From Pseudoalteromonas shioyasakiensis (GTDB taxonomy: Bacteria; Pseudomonadota; Gammaproteobacteria; Enterobacterales; Alteromonadaceae), in contig NZ_CP077771.1 in the NCBI RefSeq assembly GCF_019134595.1, positions 558,001 through 622,000 of the forward strand: a stretch of 64,000 nucleotides of DNA, in the 5' to 3' direction. Under the pieces are notes generated by a model. It was given only the letters and a program-made list of their open reading frames with translations, was not told where the DNA came from and searched no databases. The position numbers and the translations under genes are program-made. Below, in pieces: positions 9,724 to 18,759 of the stretch. Within the stretch, counting starts at the first letter, position 1; each line of letters starts with the position of its first letter.

Positions 9724-10535
9724 TAAAATACATCCTTACGTGCTTTTTCGGCTTCTTCTAGTAACACCTTAGCGCGATCTAGTTTTTCTTGCATATCAAC
9801 AACCACTGCACGTACTTGGTCAACAGACCCTTTATCAGAAATAGCTTTAGGCAGGGTTACGTTAAAATCTTTTTCGAGAACTTCTACTAACTTCGCATCT
9901 TTTTCGATAAGTGTACCTTCAACACCTTCGAATAAGTGAAGGTAAGTATCGTGTACAATTTGGGTTGCTTCATCGCTTAAACGTTCTGCGTATTTTGCAA
10001 CAACACGGTCTAATTTATGTTTGATCTCATCGATAGTAGCGCTTTGCGTCATTGTTTCAGAAGCAGTTGCTTTTACAGCTTTTAATAAGCCTTTTTGCTG
10101 AAAGTCGGCAGCAAGTTTAACAGCTCCAAGACCCTGCCACAAGGCAGCATTTAAGGCCTTTTGGTGCTCACGTACTTCGCTTGCTGGCTTTTTGTCATCA
10201 ATGGCCATTTTGATACCATAAATGCCTTGCCAGATTGATGCATAAACCGGTACATAATTCGTTTCAATCGCACTGTGAAACTTTACTGATTCCCAGTATT
10301 CAATTAAATCATCACTTTTAACTGCTTTTGCGCCTTTTGTTTCATAATCGGTAACCATGGTGTCAACTTTACCGATCATCCACTCAACGTCTTCTGAGTA
10401 ATCTTTTAAATTTTCTTTTAGATGATTAACGTGCTCACCAATTGGTCCATTTGCCAATACAGGTTGGGCAATAAAAGTAGATGCTAATACTAGGCTAAGG
10501 CCTAGTGTTTTAACGGTGTTTAACGCTAATTTCAT
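9723..10535 (-). CDS. Helical periplasmic protein, first gene of the iron operon
   Basis: About 270 residues with a clean signal peptide (MKLALNTVKTLGLSL... to VLA), then an almost wholly alpha-helical domain rich in Lys, Glu and Asp. It ends in a predicted coiled coil (DRAKVLLEEAEKARKD). I do not recognise the family with certainty; the heptad-rich helices and ferric-transport context resemble periplasmic helical modules attached to Ftr1-type iron permeases. A start five codons upstream at 10550 (MDVPP) is possible; neither ATG has a good Shine-Dalgarno site. The ATG at 10535 was chosen because it gives a standard signal peptide and leaves room after the Fur box. It is coupled to fbpA by a 1-bp stop/start overlap. 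Confidence 0.7.
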   Translation of the reverse strand: MKLALNTVKTLGLSLVLASTFIAQPVLANGPIGEHVNHLKENLKDYSEDVEWMIGKVDTMVTDYETKGAKAVKSDDLIEYWESVKFHSAIETNYVPVYASIWQGIYGIKMAIDDKKPASEVREHQKALNAALWQGLGAVKLAADFQQKGLLKAVKATASETMTQSATIDEIKHKLDRVVAKYAERLSDEATQIVHDTYLHLFEGVEGTLIEKDAKLVEVLEKDFNVTLPKAISDKGSVDQVRAVVVDMQEKLDRAKVLLEEAEKARKDVF

Positions 10536-10560
10536 AGGGGGGACATCCAAGTTTCTAATT

Positions 10561-10579
10561 GTAAATGATAGCCATTATC
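10561..10579 (-). promoter_or_regulatory. Fur box upstream of the iron operon
   Basis: Read on the minus strand, the 19 bp match the consensus Fur box at 14 of 19 positions: GATAATG, three mismatches, then ATCATT. It lies 26 bp upstream of the chosen first ATG, where it would block the promoter when iron is plentiful. Confidence 0.8.
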
Positions 10580-10630
10580 ATATACGTATCGATTGTCTAA
10601 ATCAATTGCTATAAAGCCTTGATTACAGAA

Positions 10631-11086
10631 TTACACATTTTTATTTAAGTGATTGGAAAGCTTACTAAGTGTGTTCATAAATTGTTTAAGTTCTTGGCTA
10701 TCTAAGTCACTCACTAAACCTGCTTGCCACTCATTTGCTATTGGCACAATTTGCTCATGCAAACGGCTCCCCTCAACGGAAAGCGATAATAAACTTGCGC
10801 GTTTATCCTTAGGGTTTTCTTTGGCTGTTATAAGGTTTCTGGTCAATAGCGACTTTACTGCACGAGACACCGTTGATTTATCCATTTGTGCCATATCACA
10901 TAATTCTTTGGCAGTGCGCTCACCATATTGCGCTAAATTCGCAATTATCCGCCATTGTGGCACGGTTAAATCGAACTGCTGTTGATATAGCTCACTAAAC
11001 TGTTCGCTCATTTGCATTGCAATATTGGCTAGTGAATAAGGTAAGAATTGTTTTAAATCGAGCGTTATTTGTTTGTCTGTCGTCAT
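10631..11086 (-). CDS. MarR-family transcriptional regulator
   Basis: 151 residues with a winged-helix MarR fold: a dimerisation helix (FLPYSLANIAMQMSEQF), a recognition region (YGERTAKELCDMAQMDKSTVSRAVKSLLTRNLI) and the wing with DKRASLLSLS. It is transcribed away from hmgA, and a perfect inverted repeat lies in the short gap between them. It is therefore most likely the local repressor of homogentisate catabolism, with homogentisate or a relative as the inducer. That role is inferred from context. The iron operon downstream has its own Fur-controlled promoter. Confidence 0.85.
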   Translation of the reverse strand: MTTDKQITLDLKQFLPYSLANIAMQMSEQFSELYQQQFDLTVPQWRIIANLAQYGERTAKELCDMAQMDKSTVSRAVKSLLTRNLITAKENPKDKRASLLSLSVEGSRLHEQIVPIANEWQAGLVSDLDSQELKQFMNTLSKLSNHLNKNV

Positions 11087-11108
11087 AGCTGCACTACTGT
11101 CAAAAAAT

Positions 11109-11124
11109 ATTTACACAAGTAAAT
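11109..11124. promoter_or_regulatory. Candidate MarR operator between marR and hmgA
   Basis: A perfect inverted repeat, ATTTAC-ACAA-GTAAAT, lies in the 103-bp divergent gap. A second, looser inverted repeat follows at 11121-11142 (AAATTCA ... TTGAATTT). Both are placed where a divergently encoded MarR protein would bind. Confidence 0.55.
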
Positions 11125-11189
11125 TCAGTGTAGTTTGAATTTAGTCTCACATGAGAGTATCTTACCTAAAACCTTTCAGGAGTCTAGTG

Positions 11190-12494
11190 ATGAATAACGA
11201 ATTACAATATATGACTGGCTTTGGTAATGAATTTGAAACCGAAGCATTACCCGGCGCACTACCTATCGGTCAATTCAGCCCGCAAAAAGTTAAATATGAT
11301 TTATATGCTGAGCAGTTCAGCACAACGGCATTTACAGCGCCCCGTGCTGATAACCGTCGTACTTGGTTTTACCGTATTCGCCCGTCAGTAATACAAGGTG
11401 ATTACACGCCAATTGATAATGGCCTTATTTGCACCGCTCCTATTACAGAAGTGCCAACACCACCGACAATGCTACGTTGGGATCCAATCGAAATTCCAGC
11501 ACAGCCAACTGATTTTATAGATGGTTTAGTCACTATGGCTGCCAACGGTAGTGCCAATGCGCAAACAGGTATTGGTATTCATATTTATGTCGCTAATAAA
11601 TCAATGCAACACCGTTACTTTTATAATGCTGATGGTGAAATGTTATTTGTGCCGCAACAAGGTGAGCTATTACTTAGAACCGAGTGCGGACAACTAACCA
11701 TTCGTGCAGGCGAAATTGCCGTAATTCCCCGTGGTATTAAGTTCGCAGTTGATTTGCTCACCGATACAGCGCGTGGTTATATTTGTGAAAACTATGGCCA
11801 TGCCTATATTTTACCAGAGCGCGGCCCAGTGGGTGCCAATGGTTATGCTAATGACCGTGACTTCCACTACCCTGTAGCGGCTTTTGAAGATGTTGAAGGT
11901 GATTTTGAACTCGTTGCTAAATTCAATGGCAATATGTTCCGTTGTGATATTGGCCACTCGCCATTAGATGTGGTTGCTTGGACGGGTAACAGTGCACCTT
12001 ACAAGTATGACCTTGCTCGATTCAATGTTATGAATACAGTAAGTTACGACCACCCTGATCCATCAATCTTTACTGTATTAACATCACCATCGGGTACAGA
12101 AGGTGTCGCTAATATCGATTTTGCTATCTTCCCTCCACGTTGGATGGTGGCTGAGAACACATTCCGCCCACCTTATTACCACCGTAATATTATGAGTGAG
12201 TTTATGGGCCTAATCGAAGGTGTATACGATGCCAAAGAACATGGCTTTGTACCTGGTGGTTCTAGCTTACATAATTGTATGTCACCACATGGTCCAGAAG
12301 CCGATGTATTCGAAAAAGCATCAAATGCTGAACTTGAACCACAACGCTACGAAAATACCTTGGCATTTATGTTCGAATCACGTTACGTTATTTCACCAAC
12401 TAAATATGCCCTTGAAGGTAAAGAGCGTCAGCCTAATTACACAGACTGTTGGCGCACTATTAAAAAACATTTCACAGGTAAACAGGACGTATAA
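11190..12494 (+). CDS. hmgA: Homogentisate 1,2-dioxygenase
   Basis: Opens the aromatic ring of homogentisate to maleylacetoacetate, the committed step of tyrosine and phenylalanine breakdown. The frame is open from 11151, but the ATG at 11190 sits 7 bp after AGGAG and gives the typical N-terminus [19 protein letters not shown]. The resulting 434 residues are the normal family length. Diagnostic motifs include [37 protein letters not shown] with the iron-site His/Glu region (MSEFMG), and [16 protein letters not shown]. The stop overlaps the maiA start (TAATG). The usual third gene, fumarylacetoacetase, is absent from this cluster and must lie elsewhere if the pathway is complete. Confidence 0.95.
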   Translation: MNNELQYMTGFGNEFETEALPGALPIGQFSPQKVKYDLYAEQFSTTAFTAPRADNRRTWFYRIRPSVIQGDYTPIDNGLICTAPITEVPTPPTMLRWDPIEIPAQPTDFIDGLVTMAANGSANAQTGIGIHIYVANKSMQHRYFYNADGEMLFVPQQGELLLRTECGQLTIRAGEIAVIPRGIKFAVDLLTDTARGYICENYGHAYILPERGPVGANGYANDRDFHYPVAAFEDVEGDFELVAKFNGNMFRCDIGHSPLDVVAWTGNSAPYKYDLARFNVMNTVSYDHPDPSIFTVLTSPSGTEGVANIDFAIFPPRWMVAENTFRPPYYHRNIMSEFMGLIEGVYDAKEHGFVPGGSSLHNCMSPHGPEADVFEKASNAELEPQRYENTLAFMFESRYVISPTKYALEGKERQPNYTDCWRTIKKHFTGKQDV

Positions 12495-13123
12495 TGAAAC
12501 TTTATAGCTATTTTCGTTCATCAGCTGCATACCGAGTTCGCATTGCGCTTAATTTAAAGAACATTGATCACGAGTTGGTGACGGTTAATTTATTAAAATC
12601 AGAACAACAAAGCGACGAGTACCTAGCTAAAAACCCACAAGGGTTATTGCCTGCACTTGAAAATGAGCAAGGTGTACTTGCGCAATCGCTGGCTATTTTA
12701 GAGTGGCTAGAAGAAACTCACCCAGAAACGCCTCTATTAACTGGTGATGCATGGCAAAAAGCTCAGATCCGCAATTTATGTTATGCCGTAGCGTGCGATA
12801 TCCACCCTATCGATAATTTGCGTGTATTAAAGTACTTGGCTAACGATCTTGGTGTTGATGAAGAAGCAAAAACGACCTGGTATAAGCATTGGGTAGAAGT
12901 TGGCTTTGAGAGTATCGAAAAGCTACTTGATGAAGCGAACACTTTTTGTGTGGGCAACAAACCAACGCTTGCTGATGTGTGCTTAGTGCCGCAAGTATTT
13001 AATGCCTTGCGTTTTAAAGTTGATATGACCAAGTACCCTAAAATTGCTGCTGTTTATGAGCAATGTAATAAGCTTGATGCCTTTATAGATGCTGCACCAC
13101 AAAATCAGCCAGATGCAATTTAA
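12494..13123 (+). CDS. maiA: Maleylacetoacetate isomerase (zeta-class GST)
   Basis: Glutathione-dependent isomerase converting maleylacetoacetate to fumarylacetoacetate. The 209 residues begin [20 protein letters not shown], which carries the SSxxxRVRIAL signature with the catalytic serines of zeta-class GSTs. The glutathione-site NPQGLLPALE and QSLAILEWLEE are present, and the C-terminal helical domain has the PTLADVCLVPQ motif. It is translationally coupled to hmgA and followed by a bidirectional terminator. Confidence 0.93.
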   Translation: MKLYSYFRSSAAYRVRIALNLKNIDHELVTVNLLKSEQQSDEYLAKNPQGLLPALENEQGVLAQSLAILEWLEETHPETPLLTGDAWQKAQIRNLCYAVACDIHPIDNLRVLKYLANDLGVDEEAKTTWYKHWVEVGFESIEKLLDEANTFCVGNKPTLADVCLVPQVFNALRFKVDMTKYPKIAAVYEQCNKLDAFIDAAPQNQPDAI

Positions 13124-13141
13124 GCTTTAAAATTTGGAGTT

Positions 13142-13170
13142 AAAAAGGCCCGAATACTTCGGGCCTTTTT
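13142..13170. terminator. Bidirectional terminator between maiA and the TIGR02647 gene
   Basis: Arms AAAAAGGCCCGA and TTCGGGCCTTTTT around a 4-nt loop, with A and T tracts on both sides. It serves the two convergent genes. Confidence 0.92.
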
Positions 13171-13176
13171 AATTTG

Positions 13177-13407
13177 TTATCTAAGTGCTGAGTTAATTAC
13201 ACTCACATGGTTAATTAAATCGAGCCCTAAGTCGGTTAAGTAGCCCCCATCAGGACTATCTGTAATACCTTTATCATAAAGACGTTTTGCTGCATCTCTA
13301 ATTGAGTTTTCGGCATCGGAGTGAATTTTAATTCCCTGCATTTGAGAGTTACGAGGAAATTTCGCAAGCAAGGTTAGTTCGTCGATCATATTTTTATCAA
13401 ATTGCAT
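13177..13407 (-). CDS. TIGR02647 family small protein
   Basis: 76 residues without signal or membrane segment. The pattern (ELTLLAKF, QGIKIHSDA, AAKRLYDKGITDSPDGGYLTDLG) matches the conserved gammaproteobacterial family TIGR02647, whose C-terminal half looks like a small helix-turn-helix or winged fold. Function is unknown. A good Shine-Dalgarno site (AGGTG, 5 bp before the ATG) supports this start. Confidence 0.82.
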   Translation of the reverse strand: MQFDKNMIDELTLLAKFPRNSQMQGIKIHSDAENSIRDAAKRLYDKGITDSPDGGYLTDLGLDLINHVSVINSALR

Positions 13408-13484
13408 GTGTTCACCTTTTTATTATTTATTCCTTGTCATAAGCTTAGTGTAGTTATACAAATCTGCCCAACGGGAGGCGTATT

Positions 13485-13784
13485 TTGTTAAAGAAAATTT
13501 TACTGTTAAGTACTTTGTTTACTTTAGGGTTTGTAGATCAAGCACAAGCAAACGAAAAACCACTAATCGTGCTTGATGGTCAAGAGGCATTAAACAATCA
13601 AAAAGTGTGTTGGTATGAAAATAAACGCTATACCGAAGGTGCCTATATTGTCGTTGGCGAGATGACTTTAATTTGCAGCGCCAAACAGCCTAATTTTTCA
13701 AACAGTGATTTGGCGTGGCTCAGACTAAATGCCAATGGCGAGATTATTTACCCAAAACAAGCGAAAACGATTCACGTCAATTAG
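13485..13784 (+). CDS. DUF1496 (YnjH-like) periplasmic protein, TTG start
   Basis: 99 residues. The start is TTG, preceded by GGGAGG at a 6-bp distance; no ATG fits. The signal peptide MLKKILLLSTLFTLGFVDQAQA leads to a short mature domain with CWYENKRYTEGAYIVVGEM and a second cysteine (TLICS), the DUF1496 pattern of E. coli YnjH. The two cysteines could form a disulphide. Function is unknown. Confidence 0.75.
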   Translation: MLKKILLLSTLFTLGFVDQAQANEKPLIVLDGQEALNNQKVCWYENKRYTEGAYIVVGEMTLICSAKQPNFSNSDLAWLRLNANGEIIYPKQAKTIHVN

Positions 13785-13840
13785 CTTAAAACAAACAGAT
13801 AGGGTACTATTGCGCGGTTGCAAATAACCTAAGATTTATC

Positions 13841-14107
13841 ATGGACAATCAACCAAATAATCCGTTACATGGCGTTAAATTAGCCGACATCGTTACTAAA
13901 CTTGAAGAAAAACTTGGTTGGGAAGGTATGGCAGCGCACGTAGATGTACGCTGCTTTCAGAATGACCCAAGTGTAAAGTCGAGTCTTAAATTTTTACGAA
14001 AGACCCCTTGGGCACGAGAAAAAGTAGAGCAGTTATATATTGATACCTTTATCAATAATGACCAAGCTGATGATGGCACTTTCCAATGGAAAAGTATTAA
14101 AAAGTAA
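13841..14107 (+). CDS. VF530-family DNA-binding protein (DUF2132)
   Basis: 88 residues matching the VF530 family: NNPLHGVKLADIVTKLEEKLGWEGMA, then NDPSVKSSLKFLRKTPWAREKVE. The family has a small helical fold and is described as DNA-binding. The role is unknown. The Shine-Dalgarno site is weak. The gene faces the convergent phosphatase/kinase gene across only 4 bp. Confidence 0.85.
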   Translation: MDNQPNNPLHGVKLADIVTKLEEKLGWEGMAAHVDVRCFQNDPSVKSSLKFLRKTPWAREKVEQLYIDTFINNDQADDGTFQWKSIKK

Positions 14108-14111
14108 CCAC

Positions 14112-15734
14112 TTAATCTTCAGCTGCTACAATCACCGAAAGCGATTTCGGTGATATCTCCACCTCTAGTTTATCTGCAGTTTTCACTTCACCATCAATAA
14201 CATAGCTCAAACCGTTTTCTGCGCTTACTGTCACTCGTTTAGCATTTGTGTGGTGACTGTTAATGGCAAAACTAGTTTGTGTAATGCTTGAGAACACTAA
14301 CACAGCAATACTTAAGGTACTCGCTTTTGAATCAGCACTAGGGGTTAACCAATTTACATCAAGTAAACCATCTTGATGATCTGGCTGACCTGCAGATTGA
14401 GCAAGTAAGGTAGTAAAAGGCGCTGCGTTGGCGATGATTAAACTGGTGGTATTGATTGTTTGCTCATCGTTATTATCAAGAGTAACAACATAGTCTTGCG
14501 CTTCATGCTCACCTAATGCTTGCCAAAATCCTTGTAAATAAGCTAATTGCCCAGACTCATTTTTAGCATCACGATGGGCTTTTTCAATCATCTTTTGTTC
14601 AAAACCAATTCCTGCAAGTAATAACATACGCTCGCCGTTACACACAGCGGTATCTATCCGACTCGCCTGCCCTTCAATTATCAGCTCACACGCCTGCTCT
14701 ACCGGAATAAGCTTCGATTGTATACCCATCAACACATGAGCGAGCGCATTGGCAGTACCTAAAGGAATAATACCCAGTTTACACTCTGTATTTACAAGTA
14801 CACTTGCAACCTCTGTTACTGTGCCATCGCCACCACAGGCTATGACTACATCAGGGTTCAATTCAAGTGCTTCTTTGGCCAACTCAGTACCATTTACCTG
14901 TTCTGAAGTGGTGTAAACAGTTAAATCGTAATACTCAGACAAACGAGAGGTAATTTGCTTACGTTTAGCTTCCCACAGTTTTGTTCCAGAAACAGGGTTA
15001 GCAATGAGCACAGCTTTATTTTTGATTAACAAGTCACCTCTACGATGGCGACGCACAAGATGACGTAGCTGGCGCTTGTTTAAATTTGCAGTTTCTCGTG
15101 TCTCTTTAATTTGTGCGAGTACTTGGTGAACATCGGCATCTTTATTTTGGCTAAGTAAGTAAGCTGCCATTACAAATACTGAGCGACCACGCCCTAAGGC
15201 GCAATGTACTACGACACGTCTATCTGCTTTTACTTGATGGTCAATCCAATTAATCGCTTGGTGTAATTGCGCGCGTGTTGGCACGCTATGATCAAGTACA
15301 GGGATATTTAAATAACGAATATTCTCTTGCGTAGAAGACCATTCAAGGCCATCAAACTCACAAGTTACATCTAAAATAGCTGTAATACCCATTTCTTTCA
15401 TGGTCTCTATATCTGAAGGAAATAAACGACAGGCTAAAAATAAATGCTCATTAATTTGTTGTAATGGCGGCACTTTGTCGTGTTTTCTCGACCAAGCATT
15501 GTAAAGTTGTGCACCCAATAAAAATGGAATAAAAGCCCAACGAATATAGATAGGAATAACGCCATTTTCACGTTTTCTGAAAATACGTGCGATATTAAAA
15601 AAGTATGCGCCACTCACCAATAGCAACGACAAAGCCGTCCAATAAAAAAACAGCGCAAAGTAAACAGTTTCTACCCGAATAGCCGCAATTATAAATACAA
15701 TCGCTAAAGCTAAGTAACTAAATGCTGCCCACAT
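14112..15734 (-). CDS. Fusion of membrane segment, dual-specificity phosphatase and diacylglycerol/sphingosine-type kinase
   Basis: A 540-residue protein in three parts. First come three to four transmembrane segments (about 1-85). Then a dual-specificity phosphatase domain (about 90-230) has the CX5R loop HCALGRGRS, with Cys178 and Arg184. Last is a DAGK catalytic domain (about 240-540) with NPVSGTKLWEAKR, the nucleotide loop ACGGDGTVTEV (about 298-308) and LGTANALAHVL. It could make or turn over phosphorylated lipids at the inner membrane. The open frame begins at GTG 15740, but AAGGAG sits 5 bp before the ATG at 15734, which is chosen. Substrates of both domains are unknown. Confidence 0.85.
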   Translation of the reverse strand: MWAAFSYLALAIVFIIAAIRVETVYFALFFYWTALSLLLVSGAYFFNIARIFRKRENGVIPIYIRWAFIPFLLGAQLYNAWSRKHDKVPPLQQINEHLFLACRLFPSDIETMKEMGITAILDVTCEFDGLEWSSTQENIRYLNIPVLDHSVPTRAQLHQAINWIDHQVKADRRVVVHCALGRGRSVFVMAAYLLSQNKDADVHQVLAQIKETRETANLNKRQLRHLVRRHRRGDLLIKNKAVLIANPVSGTKLWEAKRKQITSRLSEYYDLTVYTTSEQVNGTELAKEALELNPDVVIACGGDGTVTEVASVLVNTECKLGIIPLGTANALAHVLMGIQSKLIPVEQACELIIEGQASRIDTAVCNGERMLLLAGIGFEQKMIEKAHRDAKNESGQLAYLQGFWQALGEHEAQDYVVTLDNNDEQTINTTSLIIANAAPFTTLLAQSAGQPDHQDGLLDVNWLTPSADSKASTLSIAVLVFSSITQTSFAINSHHTNAKRVTVSAENGLSYVIDGEVKTADKLEVEISPKSLSVIVAAED

Positions 15735-16038
15735 AATCACTCCTTGTTATTCTAATTGCATACTACGTTGCAAGTTTCACTCCAGTAAAAGCTGTTAAAT
15801 TACCCCTACTGGCTATTTAAAATCAGTAACTTAGCATTTATAAAAAAGCTTACTATTTTAGTTTAGGACATTTTTTCACAATTTTATGAATAACTTACAA
15901 TAATTTACATAGAACCAATTGGATAGATTTGCCAAGTACTCTTTCCCTGCTAGTCTAAGTTAAAAGCCATGCCTAATAATGACAGGTTTTTAGTAGAGCT
16001 TTCATCAAAAATTTAAATCAACCCGAGCCTAATTCGTT
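15735..16038. other. Intergenic region without a gene
   Basis: This AT-rich, 304-bp gap separates two divergent genes. It must hold both promoters. I see no strong palindrome, repeat or small reading frame with a ribosome site. Confidence 0.5.
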
Positions 16039-16728
16039 ATGAAATACGATGACCAAACGCTACTTAATTTACTTGCAGCAGAATATGTTTTAGGCACTTT
16101 ACATGGCCATGCCCGAGATAGATTTAGCCGCTTAATGCGCACCTCTCCTCGAGCCCGATACGCAACCTCATTATGGCAAAGATACATAAAAAACCTAGAA
16201 GACGCGATTGAATCTAACCCACCTGATCAGCAAGTTTGGGATAAAATAACAAAACGGATTGACCCACTTTTTTTACCAACACAGAAGAAAGCAAAAGGCC
16301 CTAACTTTGGAATATTTAAGGCTTGGGCTGCTATTGCAACAGCGGTCTGTATTGTGTTGATATTAATTACTTGGCAACCGCAAGAGTCGTTTAGTGATAA
16401 AATCTCTCACTCGGTAACGTTTTATGACACAGCAAATAATCCAGTTTGGAATTTAGAAATAAGCGATCACAGTATTTTACTTAAAGCTGCTAATGGCATG
16501 AGTTTACAAACTGATTATGACTACCAGTTGTGGATCCGTTTAAAAGGCTACCCGAGCGCCATCCCTATTGCTTTATTGCCAAAAACAGATAGCAAAGAAA
16601 TTGCCCGAAACGCATTATTTAAACCACAAAATATCACTTTACTTGCAATAAGCCGTGAGCCAATTGGCGGATCACAATCAGGTAGCCCAAGTGAAATTAT
16701 TTATACAGCCGTACTCGATGCTAACTAA
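16039..16728 (+). CDS. Anti-sigma factor-like membrane protein (RskA family)
   Basis: 229 residues. The N-terminal zinc-finger-like or ASD region (LLAAEYVLGTLHGHARDRFSRLM, then WQRYIKNLEDAI) and one transmembrane segment (about 97-115) precede a periplasmic RskA-like domain (YDTANNPVWNLEIS, LQTDYDYQLWIRLKGYPSAIPIA). Such proteins hold an ECF sigma factor at the membrane. Unusually, no sigma gene is next to it: upstream is the divergent phosphatase/kinase gene and downstream is hupE. Its partner must be encoded elsewhere or has been lost. Confidence 0.75.
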   Translation: MKYDDQTLLNLLAAEYVLGTLHGHARDRFSRLMRTSPRARYATSLWQRYIKNLEDAIESNPPDQQVWDKITKRIDPLFLPTQKKAKGPNFGIFKAWAAIATAVCIVLILITWQPQESFSDKISHSVTFYDTANNPVWNLEISDHSILLKAANGMSLQTDYDYQLWIRLKGYPSAIPIALLPKTDSKEIARNALFKPQNITLLAISREPIGGSQSGSPSEIIYTAVLDAN

Positions 16729-16907
16729 TCTTTCAAAGCGTAGAAACAATTTATAAATACGAGCAAAGCCTGTATTTCTAAGATAAACGACCTAGTCGAT
16801 AAACCTTTGTAATTGCTATAGTGACAGCCTCTTTTTATATCCGCTTTAAAAAATAGGCGGTAATTCGAGTATTAGACTCGTCTCCTTGTATTATCTTAGG
16901 AATAAAA

Positions 16908-18005
16908 ATGAAAAAGTCGTTGTTGTTTACGCTATTTCTATTAATTTTTAGCTCTATCTGTCACGCCCACCAGCAAAGCACCGCTTATCTTAATTTAGAA
17001 CAACAAACGAGCAATAAGCTATCACTAGTAGGCTCTTGGCAAGCCTCGGTGAATGATCTCGATAAAGCGCTCAACTTCGATAAAAATCAGGATAATGTAA
17101 TTACATGGCATGAAATTACATCACAGCAGCAAGCAGTATTAGACTATCTAAATAGCCATTTTAATGTGATACAACAAAGTCAAAGCTGCAAGGTCACGTT
17201 TGATGGTGCACTCAGTATAGATAACCACTTTAATCAGTCGTATATCCATGTGCCACTACAAGTTGATTGTCCATCTGATAGTTCTATAACGGTTAATTAC
17301 ACTGCCCTGTTTGATATAGATGAGCATCATCAAGTAATTGCTGCCATTGCTAAATCAAGCCGCGTATTTGAACAAAATACGCCAAAACAAGTTATAAACT
17401 TTGATGAGCAAAGCTTCACCACAACGTTTATTGAATATGTACATCAAGGCATATTACATATTTGGATGGGTACAGATCATATCTTGTTCTTAATCGCACT
17501 GTTACTAGGCTGTGTGTTAGTTCGCAAGCAAGGCGAGTGGAAACCTGTCGAGTCTAAAAAACAAATTCTAATTGATACAGCTTGGATCATCACCGCTTTT
17601 ACACTTGCTCACTCAATAACGCTAACAGCGACTGCTATGAATATCATATCGCCAAACACCCAATGGGTAGAATTAGGTATCGCGCTTTCTGTATTATTTG
17701 CTGCAATAAATAATATTTGGCCAATGATTGTGCGTTTAGGCTGGATCACATTCTGTTTTGGTCTATTACACGGTATGGGGTTTGCGAGTGTTTTAGGTGA
17801 GCTTGGTTTATCAAATGAATACAAGCTAATGAGTATTTTAGCGTTTAATTTAGGGGTTGAGATTGGTCAACTGGTTATTTTAGCAATCTGTTTACCACTG
17901 CTAATGCTACTTAGAAATAACTCCTGGTACAAAAAAGCTATTATGCCAGCAGGCTCAGTGCTAATTGCCATTATGGCAATCCAATGGTCTATAGAGCGCT
18001 TTTAA
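16908..18005 (+). CDS. HupE/UreJ-family membrane protein
   Basis: 365 residues. A signal peptide ending in SSICHA is followed by a periplasmic domain of about 170 residues that contains an EF-hand-like stretch (DKNQDNVITWHE). Six transmembrane segments come next, starting with the family signature HIWMGTDHILFLIALLLG. HupE/UreJ proteins are thought to move nickel or cobalt, but this long form with an extracytoplasmic domain is often found away from hydrogenase or urease genes, as here, so the substrate is open. AGGA lies 6 bp before the ATG. Confidence 0.8.
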   Translation: MKKSLLFTLFLLIFSSICHAHQQSTAYLNLEQQTSNKLSLVGSWQASVNDLDKALNFDKNQDNVITWHEITSQQQAVLDYLNSHFNVIQQSQSCKVTFDGALSIDNHFNQSYIHVPLQVDCPSDSSITVNYTALFDIDEHHQVIAAIAKSSRVFEQNTPKQVINFDEQSFTTTFIEYVHQGILHIWMGTDHILFLIALLLGCVLVRKQGEWKPVESKKQILIDTAWIITAFTLAHSITLTATAMNIISPNTQWVELGIALSVLFAAINNIWPMIVRLGWITFCFGLLHGMGFASVLGELGLSNEYKLMSILAFNLGVEIGQLVILAICLPLLMLLRNNSWYKKAIMPAGSVLIAIMAIQWSIERF

Positions 18006-18013
18006 TAAGCGCT

Positions 18014-18631
18014 TTATTCAAAGGGTAACAACAAGGTTTTCATTGTTGGGCGTAGCGCTTTAAGTAACTCATGAATATCTAAATCTGGGTTGAGCATTTT
18101 ACGCAGTAACAGGCCACCCATTACAGAGAACATCACTTCAATACGGGCATTCACTTCTTCAAGTGCAGTGCCTTGTAATGGCCCTCTTTCACCCACTAAT
18201 AAATCACGCATAGAATCACGAGCGTGGCTATCTGACTCTCGTAATAAGTTAGCCACTTTTTCATTACGAGCAGCTTCGGCGAGCATTTCTAAATCAAGCG
18301 CACCTTGATTCAAATCGGTATGGCGCTCAACGCCTCTGCCTAGACCATCAAGCAATACAGTGACACGATCGCCGGGTTTATCAGCAAACTCTTTAAAGAT
18401 TGAGAACATTTCTTCCATATCACGTTCAACAATCGATTCTATAATCGCCTCTTTACTGGCGAAGTAATTGTAGATATGACCAGCACTCATACCCGCGGTT
18501 TTAGAAATTTCGGCCATTCCCGCGCCATGATAACCCTTACGTCGAAAACAATCCGCTGCGGCACAAAGCACTTGATTACGTCTTGCCTCAGCAAGCGCAG
18601 GATCATTGTGTCTTTTCGTTTTTTGCGTCAT
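18014..18631 (-). CDS. TetR-family transcriptional regulator
   Basis: 205 residues. The N-terminal helix-turn-helix is typical (ILCAAADCFRRKGYHGAGMAEI region, with AGMSAGHIYNYFASKEAI), followed by an all-helical ligand domain. It lies 128 bp downstream of the RND efflux operon on the same strand, so it is the natural candidate to repress it; a large palindrome sits just before the first efflux gene. Usually such regulators are divergent from the operon rather than behind it. No copy of the palindrome is visible at its own promoter. Confidence 0.85.
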   Translation of the reverse strand: MTQKTKRHNDPALAEARRNQVLCAAADCFRRKGYHGAGMAEISKTAGMSAGHIYNYFASKEAIIESIVERDMEEMFSIFKEFADKPGDRVTVLLDGLGRGVERHTDLNQGALDLEMLAEAARNEKVANLLRESDSHARDSMRDLLVGERGPLQGTALEEVNARIEVMFSVMGGLLLRKMLNPDLDIHELLKALRPTMKTLLLPFE

Positions 18632-18759
18632 GGTTTCTCCAAGCTTTACTGACTAGAGTTAACTTTAATTTAAACAAGGTTTACAGGATCTTAATCTTTG
18701 AGGAGAGTCAAAACAACTAAGAACCTGCAAAACCTTAAATAAATTATGCTTTTGCTGAT

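Noticed and set aside
18632..18759. A second copy of the efflux palindrome before the tetR gene
   Set aside because: The gap shows no match to the 32-bp palindrome, so autoregulation through the same site is not supported.
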